Assembly: GCA_963682055.1 (NCBI GenBank)
Contig: OY821746.1
Location: 15,427,992-15,491,991 of the forward strand
DNA: 64,000 nt
Direction of reading: 5' to 3'
Source of the DNA: Primula veris
Taxonomy: Eukaryota; Streptophyta; Magnoliopsida; Ericales; Primulaceae
The notes below the pieces were generated by a model that was not told the origin of the DNA, made no database searches, and saw only the letters and a program-made list of their open reading frames with translations. Numbering within the stretch: the first letter of the stretch is position 1; the number at the start of each line of letters is the position of its first letter. Made by a program: the position numbers and the translations under genes. Of the stretch, positions 24,001-36,000 are shown in pieces.

Positions 24001-27000
24001 AGTGCCATCCGCATCAATTCATCACCCTCCTCAGTCCATTCATGCTATGCGGACTCACCTCAAAGATGGCATTGTTCAAACTATAACTCGAAGTGACGGC
24101 ATTGTAAAATATCCTATTCCTCGTGCTCTAATTACTACTATCGAATATGCCGATCCTACATGCTATTCTCAGGCATCTAAGCATCAGGTCTGATGTAATG
24201 CTATGGTTGAAGAAATTAATGCTCTAGTGAAAAACAACACTTGGACTTTGGTTCCTCCCTCTTCCTCACGTAACCATGTTGGATGCAAGTGGGTGTTTCG
24301 TGTCAAACACAACCCGGATGGCATTGTTGAACGCCACAAAGCGCGTTTGGTAGCCAAAGGTTTCCATCAACAGCAAGGTATAGACTATACATAAACTTTT
24401 AGTCTAGTAATTAAGCCTGCAACTATCCGTACTGTATTGTCTCTTGCTGTATCTAAAGGTTGGTCCCTTCGTCAATTAGAAGTTAAAAATGTTTTTCTTC
24501 AAGGTTTTCTACAAGAGGATGTATATATGGTACAACCACCAGGTTTCATTGATACATCTCGTCCATCATATGTATGCAAGCTTAACAAGGCCCTATACGG
24601 CCTCAAACAGACGCCACGAGCATGGTTTCATCGTATGGCTTCTTTCTTGTTATCTGTTGGTTTTGTTCAGAGTCGGGCAGATTCGTCATTGTTCATATTT
24701 AGACTTGGCACACAAACTATTTATTTTCTACTATATGATGATATTGTGATCACAGGGAGTGATGATTCGATATTACAACGGTTTATCGATAAATTAGGAA
24801 ATGGCTTCGATATAAAGGATCTTGGCACTCTTCATTACTTCCTTGGTTTGCAGGTCACGTCTCAAGTTAACGGTATTCATATCAGTCAACTTCGATATGC
24901 TCATGATTTACTTGTAAAGCATGATATGCTACTTAGCAAGCCAGTTAACGCACCAATGTCTGCCAAAGCGATCCCCACTGCCACCGAAGGTGATATTCTT
25001 CCCAATCCGACTGCCTTCCGAGAAATAGTTGGATCCCTTTAGTACCTAACCATAACCCGCCCTAACATTGCATTCGTGGTCAACTCCATTTCACAGTTCA
25101 TGAGTCAGCCACGCGTACCACATCTCGCTGCAGTTAAGCGTATCCTTCGATATATCAAAGGAACACTTGATCATGGTTTATTCTTCGGTCCTCAACGTAA
25201 TCCTACCCCTCTAGCTGCTTATGCCGATGCTGATTGGGCCGGTTGTCCGGATACTCGTCGCTCAACTACTGGTTATCTTATTTATATAGGAACGAACTTG
25301 GTCTCTTGGTGTTCTAAAAAGCAACCTACGGTTGCTCGTTCCAGCGCTGAATCCGAGTATCGTGCACTTTCTCATGCTAATGATGAAACCACTTGGTTAG
25401 CCTTCTTGCTTTATGAACTTGGTGTTGCTGTTCAATTTCCAATTTTATTGCATTGCGACAACCCAAGTGCTACTTACATGGCGTCAAATCCGGTATTTCA
25501 TGCCCGCACAAAGCATATTGAACTCGACTATCACTTTGTCCGTGAGAAAGTTGCTCTTGGCAGTCATCGTGTTTGCTTTATTCGATCAGTCGATCAGCCA
25601 GCCGACCTCCTCACCAAGCCTCTTCACAAGCAGCGTCATTGTCTCCTTACTCACAAACTTGTTCCTGCAGGCCGGCCAAGTTTGAGGGAGGGTGTTAGAG
25701 AAAATCAATCTTCTTCAATAAAGGAGTCTGTTTGAATTTGAATTTGAATTTGAATTTGAATTCGATATGTTTGTAAATAGCATTTATTAGGTGATTGCTT
25801 ATTTAATCAGCTACACTGTAACAGCAGAATAAGACTGCTATATATATGTACACTTGTAATCAGAATAAATATACAAAATATCATTCTTACACATCCTCAC
25901 GTGTGCATAATTAGAAAGACAAGGTGTCTGCCTTTTCTTATTTGCGACACATACTTCTTTGAGGTTTTACCTTTTCTTTAATTACGTTTCTCGCAACAAA
26001 ATGTGGCTTGGACGCAGTGGACGAACCAGGATTGGATCCAGGGAGTGTTTGAAATTCATCAGTCGTTTTTTCCAAGTATAAGGGGGGATAAAGTGCTACT
26101 GTATTTATAGAAAGATTTTAACTCAGAAATCAGAATACAAAGTTACAAAAAAACATCTTGTCATTTTTGTCAAATGCGTGCAGGTTCAAAGAGAAAAGAT
26201 GGGATTCTAGAAAGATGGTTAGCTCAGGTGGGATGCCTTCATCACATTCAGCAACTGTAATATCTCTCGTAACCGCTATTGGTTTGCAAGAAGGAACTGG
26301 TGGACCAGTTTTTGCCGTTGCCGTTGTTTTGGCATGTGTTGTACGTATTAACTTTATAAGATTTTCTTCAATCTTTGTGTTTAAGCAGGGGCTAAGGCGT
26401 GATTGATGTTTTTGAACAAGTTACCTGTGGGTCTTTTCAGATCCCCGATGCTTAATGAATAATGATGAACTTCATAGAGTGCTTTAAATTATCGTGTTGT
26501 TCTTTGAAAAAACTAGCCAGCCTACTGTAAAATGCAGACATATTAGAGACGTTTCTTGATCTGTTCAGTTCAAGCAACTTTTTTATTAATTTTCAGGTAA
26601 TGTATGATGCAACGGGTGTTAGACTACATGCCGGCCGGCAAGCTGAAGTAATCTTTTTTATTTTTTATGAATAACAGTCCACAAATAATGATATGATTTT
26701 CCTCTTCCTTTTTTGATATACGATTTCATCTTATCCTTGCTGCAGCTATTAAATCAGATTGTGTGTGAGTTGCCTCCTGAGCACCCTGTCTCGAGTGTTA
26801 AACCTCTACGGGATTCTCTTGGTCATACACCACTACAGGTATGTCTTGCTTCTTTGACTTACCCAAAAAGAATGTATTGCTAATTCTTATGATACTGACT
26901 TGTGTTATGTGAGAAGTTAGAAATAGCTAGCCAATATCTCACGTATGTTCCATCAAACATGGCCTAGATTATGGTTTCTTTGTGTAGTATGGCTCCAAGT

Positions 27001-28216
27001 AGTGCCTCAAACACTGGGAAACTGCTGCTTATACTATATACAAAGATAATTTAGAAGTATCTTCAGTTTATGAATGTAGGTTTGCTAAACTTGATGAGTG
27101 GTGCAATTTTCCCATTTGCCACTAGGATTCAGGAGGAGCTATTATATTAAGCTCCTCTTAATGATGTATGGTAAAACCTCTCTATAAGAATTTTATATAG
27201 GAATGCTCTATATAGTCCTAATAATTCACGGTCCCAACTAGGACTAAACTCTACATTGTCATATTCTGTGTTTTTTTGGGTCCCGTCTTAAGATAGTTGC
27301 ATCCTTGTAGTAATAAATGATATTATATTGTAAAAATATATTTCTGGTTAAATTAAGTTTAAAAAGATGTAAGAGATTTATCTGAGGTCTTTTGCGTTGA
27401 ATATTTTTTATTTTTTTACCACATCCTTACGAAATAGCTCATCGTCCGCATGGACATCTTATTGTTGAATCCAAAACATTTTCAACTTGTCAAGCATACT
27501 TCAAGTTTCTTGACACGAAATTTGTTGTATTTAACTAAACTCTCACACTCACAGATTCATGTGTTTGTTAGCATAAACTCTGTTCATGTAAACATATTAG
27601 GTATCTATGTTTAACTTTTAAAACTTTATAATTTTCCTATGTAACCTCCATTTAGGCATAACCTCACTATATAGTAATATTTTTTCGTGGTTCCAACGTG
27701 AGAGGTTTTATTGTAGTATCTTTCCACGATTTGCTTTTTTCATTATACCTTCAACGATAGATTTGCACCCATGATCTTAGCAGGGCATTTATAGTGGGTT
27801 AAAAAATCAAAGTATATTATCCACTTTCCGAACCGTATATTTTGAACTCACTAGCAGTAGATCTCCTTTTCATTACTAGCAACCTTTTTAGAAGTTGATG
27901 CACATATTTAATATATCCTTCGAAATATTTGCTAACAGACTTTTCTTTACTGACATTTCACATTTTCTGTATTTCCATTTAGAAGGATATTATTGATATT
28001 TTATCATTTACCGGTAAAGTGACTTGTGAATATTCAATATTCATGCCCATTGAAATCTCTATTCTTCTATATTTCAGAGCTATGCTTCACCTCCCCATTC
28101 ACATATCAGTTTGTATTTTTGTAGACTCCGTCATGTTTACTTTCAATTTGTTGCAGGTTTTGGCTGGTGCTTTTTTAGGATGTTTAGTGGCATTTCTATT
28201 ACGAACCTCCCATTAG
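17515..28216 (+). CDS. DUF212 / divergent PAP2 (acid phosphatase/vanadium haloperoxidase-related) membrane protein
   Basis: Five coding exons: 17515-17660, 26184-26340, 26597-26647, 26746-26838, 28157-28216; all GT-AG, total 507 nt, 168 aa. The family is about this size, so the gene looks complete. The N-terminus is short, followed by a hydrophobic segment (about 28-48, [20 protein letters not shown]). The motif GGMPSSHSA (residues 64-72) resembles the PSGH signature of PAP2 enzymes, and [11 protein letters not shown] (108-118) carries the Arg/His of the second motif. Hydrophobic segments at about 80-104 and 150-165 suggest a small integral membrane protein. Enzymatic activity of this family is not established to my knowledge. 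Intron 1 is 8.5 kb because of repeats and a copia insertion; intron 4 is 1.3 kb. Trp49 is split across exons 1 and 2 (TG|G). Confidence 0.93.
17690..18900. repeat. Diverged intron repeats with TGATGAAGCTCTAA and GT microsatellite
   Basis: The block GTGATGAARCTCTAA...CACACAATA...GGGTCA recurs at about 17716, 18027 and 18845 in intron 1. A (GT)n run spans about 17993-18028. Between 18100 and 19200 are patches resembling degraded transposon ends (for example GCAGTGGCGGAACTAGG near 18581). I see no gene here. Confidence 0.6.
19738..20340. repeat. Five diverged tandem units in intron 1
   Basis: The block CAGTYGGAATTTGCTTCTTG followed by CTGGGTTTT and ATTAATGGGTAT recurs at about 19757, 19919, 20023, 20159 and 20273, spacing 100-160 bp, with GTGTGTGT linkers. 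Copies have lost and gained short runs. From 20340 to 21874 the intron is AT-rich with no recognisable feature. Confidence 0.7.
22259..25735 (+). pseudogene. Copia polyprotein (gag missing; PR-INT-RT-RNaseH), degenerate
   Basis: Opens at 22259 shortly before a protease motif DTGATHHM (D37), so gag is almost entirely absent: only about 190 bp separate it from the primer site. The integrase core (22758-23513) has [14 protein letters not shown] and [10 protein letters not shown], the DDE-type residues. RT (24203-25042) has [14 protein letters not shown] and the catalytic region [10 protein letters not shown], shortened from the usual YVDD. RNase H (25076-25735) has [19 protein letters not shown] and HIELDYHF. 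Breaks: a frame change near 22756, a stop and 51-bp duplication near 23512, a stop at 24392 (TYT-stop) and a stop at 25040. Non-autonomous now. Confidence 0.9.
23500..23602. repeat. 51-bp exact tandem duplication in the copia integrase/RT linker
   Basis: The segment starting CCATGTTTTATTTAACG is repeated back to back with a 51-bp period. It adds in-frame length but also repeats the local TAA stop. Confidence 0.85.
27170..27710. mobile_element. MITE-like element with GGTAAAACCTCTC ends (intron 4)
   Basis: The left end GGTAAAACCTCTCTATA at 27170 is inverted at 27700-27710 (GAGAGGTTTTA), with TATATAG words near both ends. No convincing target duplication. Sits in intron 4 of the DUF212 gene. 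Confidence 0.45.
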
Positions 28217-28602
28217 ATGATGGATGCATCTATTTGCTACTGAACAAATTCAATGACACATTTACGAGGCTTTAAATTTGAAAGGCATCTGATATTTATT
28301 TATTAGAGATATAAAAAACAAGTTGTGATTGTTAGGTTTATGATGTGTATAAAATGTTGTTTTACAGAAAATCTCAGTTGTGTTTTTGAATGAAGAAGGA
28401 TGATCAAACCCAAAAGGGTTCCCAGTGTTTAAATTTGTTGCTGATATTAGTTCTTCTACTTGCAAATTAGGCCGACAATTTAGATTATTAATTGGTTTCA
28501 AGCAAAATGGAATTACCAAATTGTATATTAGTTAGCTTGTCGTGTTCCCAAGATGATATCAGATTGATTGCCCCTCGAAGTTGTTATAATAAAACTTTTG
28601 TA

Positions 28603-29100
28603 CATAGTTACCCGGAAACTCTCTTTAGGGTATGTATCACGTTTTCCCGGAAACGCGTTTCGAAGACGGGAACGGTTCTCTTTCAAAATTTTAGGGGAAA
28701 TGTCTCGGAAACGTTTCGGAAACTTAAGCGAAACCTTTTCTAAATCTTAAATTATACTTCTCGGAAACCTCAATAAAACATTCAAGAAACTTGTAATATA
28801 CTTATTTATGAATAAAAATGAAAAAATGCATTTAAAATATGATGAAATCAAATTAATAAAAGAGTAGGTATAAGTTATTTTGATAAATTATCTCTTAAAT
28901 CATAAAAATTTAACTGGTTGTTCAGTGTATTATTGTATTATTCGTAAAATTTGGACTATTTCATATATATTTCCTTTATGGTATATTCTAGATTTTTTTA
29001 TTATGCGGACGTTTCCTGTGTCCCATTAAAAATTAGCATACGTTTCCCGTTTTTGTTTCCCGTATCGTTTCCCGTTTCCGCTTCCCGACTGGTAACTATG
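28603..29100. mobile_element. Short inverted-repeat element with 7-bp flanking duplication
   Basis: A perfect 10-bp terminal inverted repeat CATAGTTACC / GGTAACTATG, flanked by TTTTGTA at 28596-28602 and 29101-29107. The interior has many GGAAACG / CGTTTCC words, concentrated near both ends. It lies just downstream of the DUF212 gene and has no coding capacity. 29108-29670 shows nothing I can name. Confidence 0.65.
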
Positions 29101-29671
29101 TTTTGTAAACAAATTTTTAGGATTCATCAACTTTCTAAGAAAATGAGAGCAATTTATATTCATTATGGGTAAATTAGTACCCTTGAACCATAGCGTGATA
29201 TATACAAGTACACATATTTTCAACTAAAGTAAGAATTTTGACCAATATGCTGTATTATTGTTGCAATGTTGCCATTGTTTCTGGAACAACATTTACCAAA
29301 CACATTCAAACACGTGTACAAGGTTGATCTGTCTGCAGCATTTAAAATCAACCTTTCAAAGTTAGATCTTTTGAGCTGTAGTGTATTAGGTTCAACAGCT
29401 CGAGATTCTTTGTCTCCGACAATAAAAAAGGTTGAGGTTTTTAAGTTTGCCGGTCTCAACTCTTGAGCAATCCTGCTTATTTACAAAAGATCTACAGAAA
29501 ACAAGCAGACTTAAAAAATACCAGTTGCACTCCTGAGTCCTCAATAGCAACAGACAACGTACAGCTTTTAAAGCAACTACAGTAATATTTTAGTTAGGCA
29601 TGAATGCCTTTTGTATGCATAATCATCCTCAAACAGCAAAATTCAGCCGTTTTGGGGTTTAGTAGATAAAT

Positions 29672-30040
29672 AGGATTTTAACTTACCCAAAATAAAGATC
29701 AAGAAAGACAAATATACGAGCCGGAAACTTTCTGTTGGTTCAAGTTTGTAACTCTACTAACTTTCATGTGTAATTACGAAAAAATCTGAAAAAGTTAATC
29801 AGGAAGTTCACTGCCTGAAACATATATTAATAGGAGTACCAAATTACAAGATAAATACGAGTATAAGATTACTTACAAATTTTTTACTTACCCCAAATAA
29901 GAAAGATAAATATAAGAGCCGGAAACTTTCTGTTGGTTCAAGTTTGTTACTACTAGCTTTAATGTACAATTATGAAAAAAAAAAAAAAAAACTGAAATAC
30001 TCGATCACCACAGCTCACTGCCTGAAATAGATTAATATGC
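29672..30040. repeat. Two diverged direct copies downstream of CNOT9
   Basis: A block containing GAGCCGGAAACTTTCTG, TTGGTTCAAGTTTGT and CACTGCCTGAAA occurs at about 29672-29840 and 29876-30035. It lies in the 3' flank or 3'UTR of the minus-strand CNOT9 gene. Confidence 0.7.
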
Positions 30041-30073
30041 GACTGCAAAAGCACTAAACAGACAACTTTAATC

Positions 30074-33000
30074 TCAGCTAACCATAAAACGTTCAAACCC
30101 AACCCCAGACTGTAGTGTTGTGCGAGGGTCTGGCACATTTTGAAGCAATTGCTGCAACCACTTCATTGTCACCGGATCCTCCTGCAAACGAAAAAAACAT
30201 GATTATAAATATAAAAGTTCAAAAGCGTGTAAACACAAGGACACGGACAGATTTCAGTTAGTTATTCATATAAGAGCACTTACCAGAAGGCATTGATTGA
30301 AGGTGCCATCCCTAAGCATATCTGGAAGGCTACTTCTTAATGCATCGCAAGCCCTGAGTAGAATAATTGTAGTAGTAAGAACACAAACGAAAGAAGATGC
30401 TTTAAAATAAGCAGGGCAATTGGGAGGAAAAAATGTTACGAAAAAATAATATAGACATGGTGTAACCAACTGCAATTTACTCTTGAGCTAGATGAATATA
30501 AATTGTACATACATACATACATATGTATAAGCAGGGCAATTGGGAGGAAAAAATGTTACGAAAAAATAATATAGACATGGTGTAACCAACTGCAATTTAC
30601 TCTTGAGCTAGATGAATATAAATTGTACATACATACATACATATGTAACATTTCTATTCGTAATAGAAAAGTACAGTTATGCAGACTATATTAGGCGGGA
30701 AAGTTTCAATAACTGCAAAAGTAACTGCCATTGCAATTTCAAATAATGTTGTAGGTTTCTTTTATAAATAGGAGTTTAGTTGTATCAATAGTTTTATGCA
30801 GAAAAATATGCTGTTTAATACTCTCTCTCTCGGAAAGTTTGTTTGTGGAGATTAGCCATCTCAAATTGGCCTATCCTTGTACTTCGTTTACGTTCCTATT
30901 AATATATAACTACGTTGCGTTCTGTAATTGGTTTCGTAATATAATTTCGACTCTAATTTCAGTCCTTGTACGCGTTTATACTTGATTTTCATCGTTTAAA
31001 CTCGGGATTATTACAAATTGGTACCAGAGCATCAATCTATGGGTGAGGAAAAAGTTAAGTCGTTGAATCAACAATTAGAACAGATTCATCATACCATTTG
31101 AGAATTCAGAGAGGGGGAGAAAAAGTTCTTCGCAGATATGAATAAATTGATCGACACACAACTTCAAGACTTATTCTACATAATACGACAATTATCGAAA
31201 AAAGAAGAAGCGACAAAACAATTCAGTCAAGAAAAAGTTAAAATGAAGTCCAAAAGTAAGCAGTTGAAAACGGAAACTTATGATGTAGAAAGCCAAACTA
31301 TGTTTCGCGGCCTTCATGAGAAATTTCCGATTTCAATGATTCACTCTGAGGAAAATCTGGATAATAACAGGAACAAAATTACGAAATACAGAAGTTTGTT
31401 TATGTAACAAATGAAGACGATGTGTTTGCTGATAAATTTGGAGTTGCTCCGTGTTACCCAAAAATCTGGAATATATTGGAGAAGATTATGTGTTTTGATC
31501 CTGGAATCAATAGTTTCATACACTACTTGATTTGGGATTCCATTGGTAAACAGAGGTTTACAATAAATCCTAAATCCGATAAGAGTGCCGGTACCAAAAG
31601 TCTATACATGGGCAAACAAATGGATGCAATTACATGAGCAATGTATATAACACAAAGGAAGGATGTGTGTTTCAGTTTCTTTTTATAATCCGACTCCGAT
31701 GTGGTGTTTTTTATTTTTCTCGAATGCTACAACTATTGAAATAATCCAAATGATAGAGATTCAGGGATGGTAAAGAGTAGGAAAAAAGACGAGCTTCAAA
31801 ATACTTTTAGAGTGGCAAAACATCTACGTGATGAGGTCGTGATATTACTGGGTTGGGTGAACAATCACACGCTTTCTGGAGTATGAAGATTGGTTTCAGC
31901 ATACTAGCGGGCAGTGAACAAACAAAATCACTTATGCCAATAAAATACATATGACCTTCAGGGCAAGGTCAATTTCAAGCCGTGGGGATTGTAACATTTC
32001 TATTCATAATAGAAAAGTACAGTTATGCAGACTATATTAGGCGGGAAAGTTTCAATAACTGCAATAGTAACTGCCATTGCAATTTCAAATAATGTTGTAG
32101 GTTTCTTTTATAAATAGGAGTTTAGTTGTATCAATAGTTTTATGCAGAAAAATATGTTGTTTAATACTCTCTCTCGGAGAGTTTGTTTGTGGAGATTAGC
32201 CATCTCAAATTGGCCTATCCTTGTACTTCGTTTAGGTTCCTATTAATATATAACTATGTTGCGTTCTGTAATATAATTTCGACTCTAATTTCAGTCCTTG
32301 TTACGTATTTATACTTGATCTTCATCGTTTAAACTCAAAGTTATTACAACATACATGCAAACATATATGTATGTGTATACATACATATATGTATACATAT
32401 ATATATATATATACTCACAAGCACACAAATGAATATATATATATAAGGAAAAAATACATTTACTACACCAAACTATAGTCTGAAAAAGGAAAATCTGTAA
32501 GCTAATCCTTCAGTTTCTTAGTCTTGATTTTTAAATTGGTAATTAGCTATACGAACGGCGTGCAAGGCCAGACACATACGAACCCTATAGACTATAGTAC
32601 ACTAACCTAAATCATAGCCGAAGATATTTACCAACCTGAGGTTGTCAGATAAGCGAAGATAACAACGTATGATATGTTTTAGCAGCCGAGGAGATGGTTG
32701 TTCAACAAGTGCCACCACCATATTAACCAAAACTCGACCTACAGCAAAGAAACGTTCTGCTGTGGTGCATATATAATCCAAGCCAAGGTCATCCAACAAA
32801 ATCTTTTGAACAATGAAAGTTGCAACCTACAACCAGAGAGAAATGAAAAGATTTGACAGGTCAAATATTAGTATCTGTGGTTCAGAGTTCCGCACATCAG
32901 TTAATGAAGTACAGCAACAATTGAAAAAATTAAAGAAGTACAGCAACAGTACAAAAAATACATTTAGTGAAGTACAGCAACAGTAGAAAAAATTAAAGAA

Positions 33001-36000
33001 AAAAAAGATTGTCTACAACTGGAAGGATTTTCACAAATAGGAAAGTACAGTTTTCGAGACGTTCTATAATGACAATCAGATACGTGCACAATTCAAACAT
33101 GTCTATAAAAAACTTATTTACCTCGGCATGAGGTAATCTACTTCAAAACCGATGAATTAGACTGAAAGTTTCAAATATGCAGGATAAGTTGGATATCTCT
33201 AAGAATACACCAATTTATGTGTACTGGAAAATAAAGAGTAGAAAGAGAATTAGATCCACAAGGGTGCTTACTGTTTTTGAAAGTTCGCTACCCATTTCCA
33301 TTGTTCTCAAGCACAGAGGAATAATTTCGGTGGAGAGAAGAAAACTTATAACCTCTGTATCGTCAACCTGACATTAAAAGTTATTCTAAAGATTTAGTTT
33401 CAATCCGACATCATCATAATATCAGACTGAGATGCAAGCTTAATGAACAAAAGTCAAGACATTTATTTAATAAGATTTAGTTTCCCGGCATAAGCATCTC
33501 TCAAGCCAAAAATACATCACACACACCGACACACACAATTAACAGCAACAAAGACCTCCAAAATTTCAAGAGAGCAGCAACTGCAATAAGAAGTGTATGA
33601 CTACAATAAGAAGTGTACGACTGCAATAAAAAGTGTATGCAAAAATAAGTGAATCTTGCAACAGTTCTGCTTCGGAAAAATGTCCATGGAAGAGGAAAAA
33701 AGAAACAACTCAATTTATACTAGGAGGGACAAAGGTTTCAACGCTGAAATATAACTAGTGTTGATAAGAATTTCAGAAGATACTACAAGTGCCTTTTCCC
33801 TACCCTGATTACTTGAACTGTTGTTATAGATTTATCTAGTTACTTATAATTTCGAATACCGGATTCGTCATTCATCAAAGATGGATGTGTTCATACTCAA
33901 TTACTATTAATCGGATTGTTTCCATCGACATCAGACAACACATGTTAGTTGTCTCGTTATACTAACAATCTTAACTTCTAAATAGCCCATACAGCACATA
34001 CTAGCAACTGCAATGTTCGACATGTCAGAGAAGGTTCTGTTAGGTTTAAAAAAAAACTATCACCAAGTTCAGCAACATAGTATTTAACAACTTTATATCA
34101 GAAGATTAAAGTACCTTGACCAAAGCACCGATGACGCCTAAAGAAGTAAGCCGTAAGTACTCAAACGGTCTTGACTTGCTTGTTGTATTCAGGAAAGGAT
34201 ACAAATACAAAGGAATATGAGCTGCAATAAAGATTAATCAGTTAGAATGATTTTTTTAATTTACAGGATACATAAAAGTTCCAACAAATTGGTACCAACA
34301 TTTATATATTTAAAGGAGTAATCAGTTAAAACAGTACAGATTCTAATCTCTTGAGATAATCACATTGATCATTGATGAGAGATTAATAAAAAAGAATTAT
34401 GACAAAAGTTATTATAGTATCTTCTAAGGCTATAAATCGACATACATTTATAAAAGGGAACCTGAAAAATGGGTAAAAAGCTTCTATAAAAGGTCTGTAA
34501 GGGTGAAATGATGAGCAACGTGATGATTGCCGAAATGATAAAGAAAAAGAAAATTCTTAAAAGTTTTTGTTGGGAGGTTGCTCAGACTAGACAGAGAAAA
34601 TTACCCTTGAGAAATGAGGTTCTAGTATCCATATGAGAAGCCACACACTGCATCAATAATATAGAGGTGATAAGATTTGACGCAAAATTAAGAAAAGTAA
34701 CATAATATTACTTTCAAGTAAAAGCTAAAATATTGAAGGAGATTTCGATACATTCTCTATCTTTCTGTTCTTAACATTAACCCCCAGAATGTATTAAGAA
34801 AGACGAAAGCAATTTACCCAAAAGTAGTAGTGAAGTCATTTGAATTGGTTCCTATCTAACATGGAATGTAAGCACCAAGTGTGAGAGCATTATCCCACAT
34901 CGGTAGTATGATCTACCTTTGTGTTGTTTATAACGCTATAGGTACCCTCTCTTAGTTAATCGATTTTCTGCGATGAGTTCTATTTATGGGGTTGTTAGGT
35001 TCGGTAATCATTTTAAGATGCCACCCAAAATATATTTCACCCAATACCTAACAAGGTATGACTTGTCTAATGTGCACAGCTGTAGGAAGTACGAACATGT
35101 ATCAAAATATTTTTACCAAATGTAACTCATTAGATAAGAAACACAAGTACCAAATTATGTAAAAAAACGACTTCAACTCTTTAAAGGAAAATACCAACAT
35201 GTAAAATTGAACAAATCAAGCCATCATCCCCCAATTCATTGTAAGTAGGGATGGCAATTGGTATACAAAGTTGCACTTTTACCCATTTGCCCCGACCCGA
35301 CCCATTTGACCCGTTTTTTATAACAGTTTTTTTCACTTTGAAAAACAAACCTCATAAATGGCAATATTTGAAAGAGAATTTGTTAAAAACCCATATGGTA
35401 AAGTAAAAAATTATTTTATTTGGAAAGATAATATATAAATATTAATGTGATATTAAATATCCATATCCTTTCATATTAATTTAGTGATTTAGATTTTACA
35501 ATCTTTTTTTTAACATTTCCATGTTTATTTAATAAATTTGGTCTCATTAATTTCGTCAATTAAAACATTGATATATGTAAAAATGTACTATAAATGTATA
35601 CGATGATTTGATTTTCCGTAAATACTTCTATAAATAAAGACGATAAGATATTAGTTATTAATTAACATGAATAAATTTCATTCACATCTACCATAAATAT
35701 CGTTACATTAATTAATAAATTAATTGTATATAAGATTTTTTTTAATAAACCCACCGAAATGTATGTTATGTATTACTATATGATAGATAGTTTAATGTAT
35801 ATGGAAGAGAGATGAGAGAGAGGGTTAAATTGTACTTTTTAAGTTGCATTTTTACCCATTTAAACTATATAGAACAGAGAGTTTAATTTACATGAGAGAG
35901 ATGAGAGAGTGTTAAGTTGCATTTTTTAAGTTGCATTTTTACCCATTTAAATGTACGTTCTCTATTAGTATAGGAGAGAGAATTTAATGTATATGAGACA

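Larger units (their letters stand above)
21875..25891 (+). mobile_element. Complete Ty1/copia LTR retrotransposon in DUF212-gene intron 1
   Basis: LTRs at 21875-22067 (193 bp) and 25693-25891 (199 bp), both TGTTAGAG...TTACA, flanked by a 5-bp target-site duplication CATCC (21870-21874 and 25892-25896). The primer-binding site TGGTATCAGA starts at 22068 (initiator Met tRNA type). A purine tract GAGGGAGGG precedes the 3' LTR. Domain order protease-integrase-RT-RNase H identifies copia. It has the same orientation as the host gene. LTR differences, including a GAATTT expansion in the 3' LTR, show it is not very recent. Confidence 0.95.

Noticed and set aside
29220..29466. Overlapping ORFs on both strands downstream of the DUF212 gene
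   Set aside because: Both are under 90 aa, without recognisable domain, splice context or start signal, and they mirror each other.
34870..35080. Solo LTR
   Set aside because: Only one edge resembles an LTR; no matching terminus or target duplication could be found.
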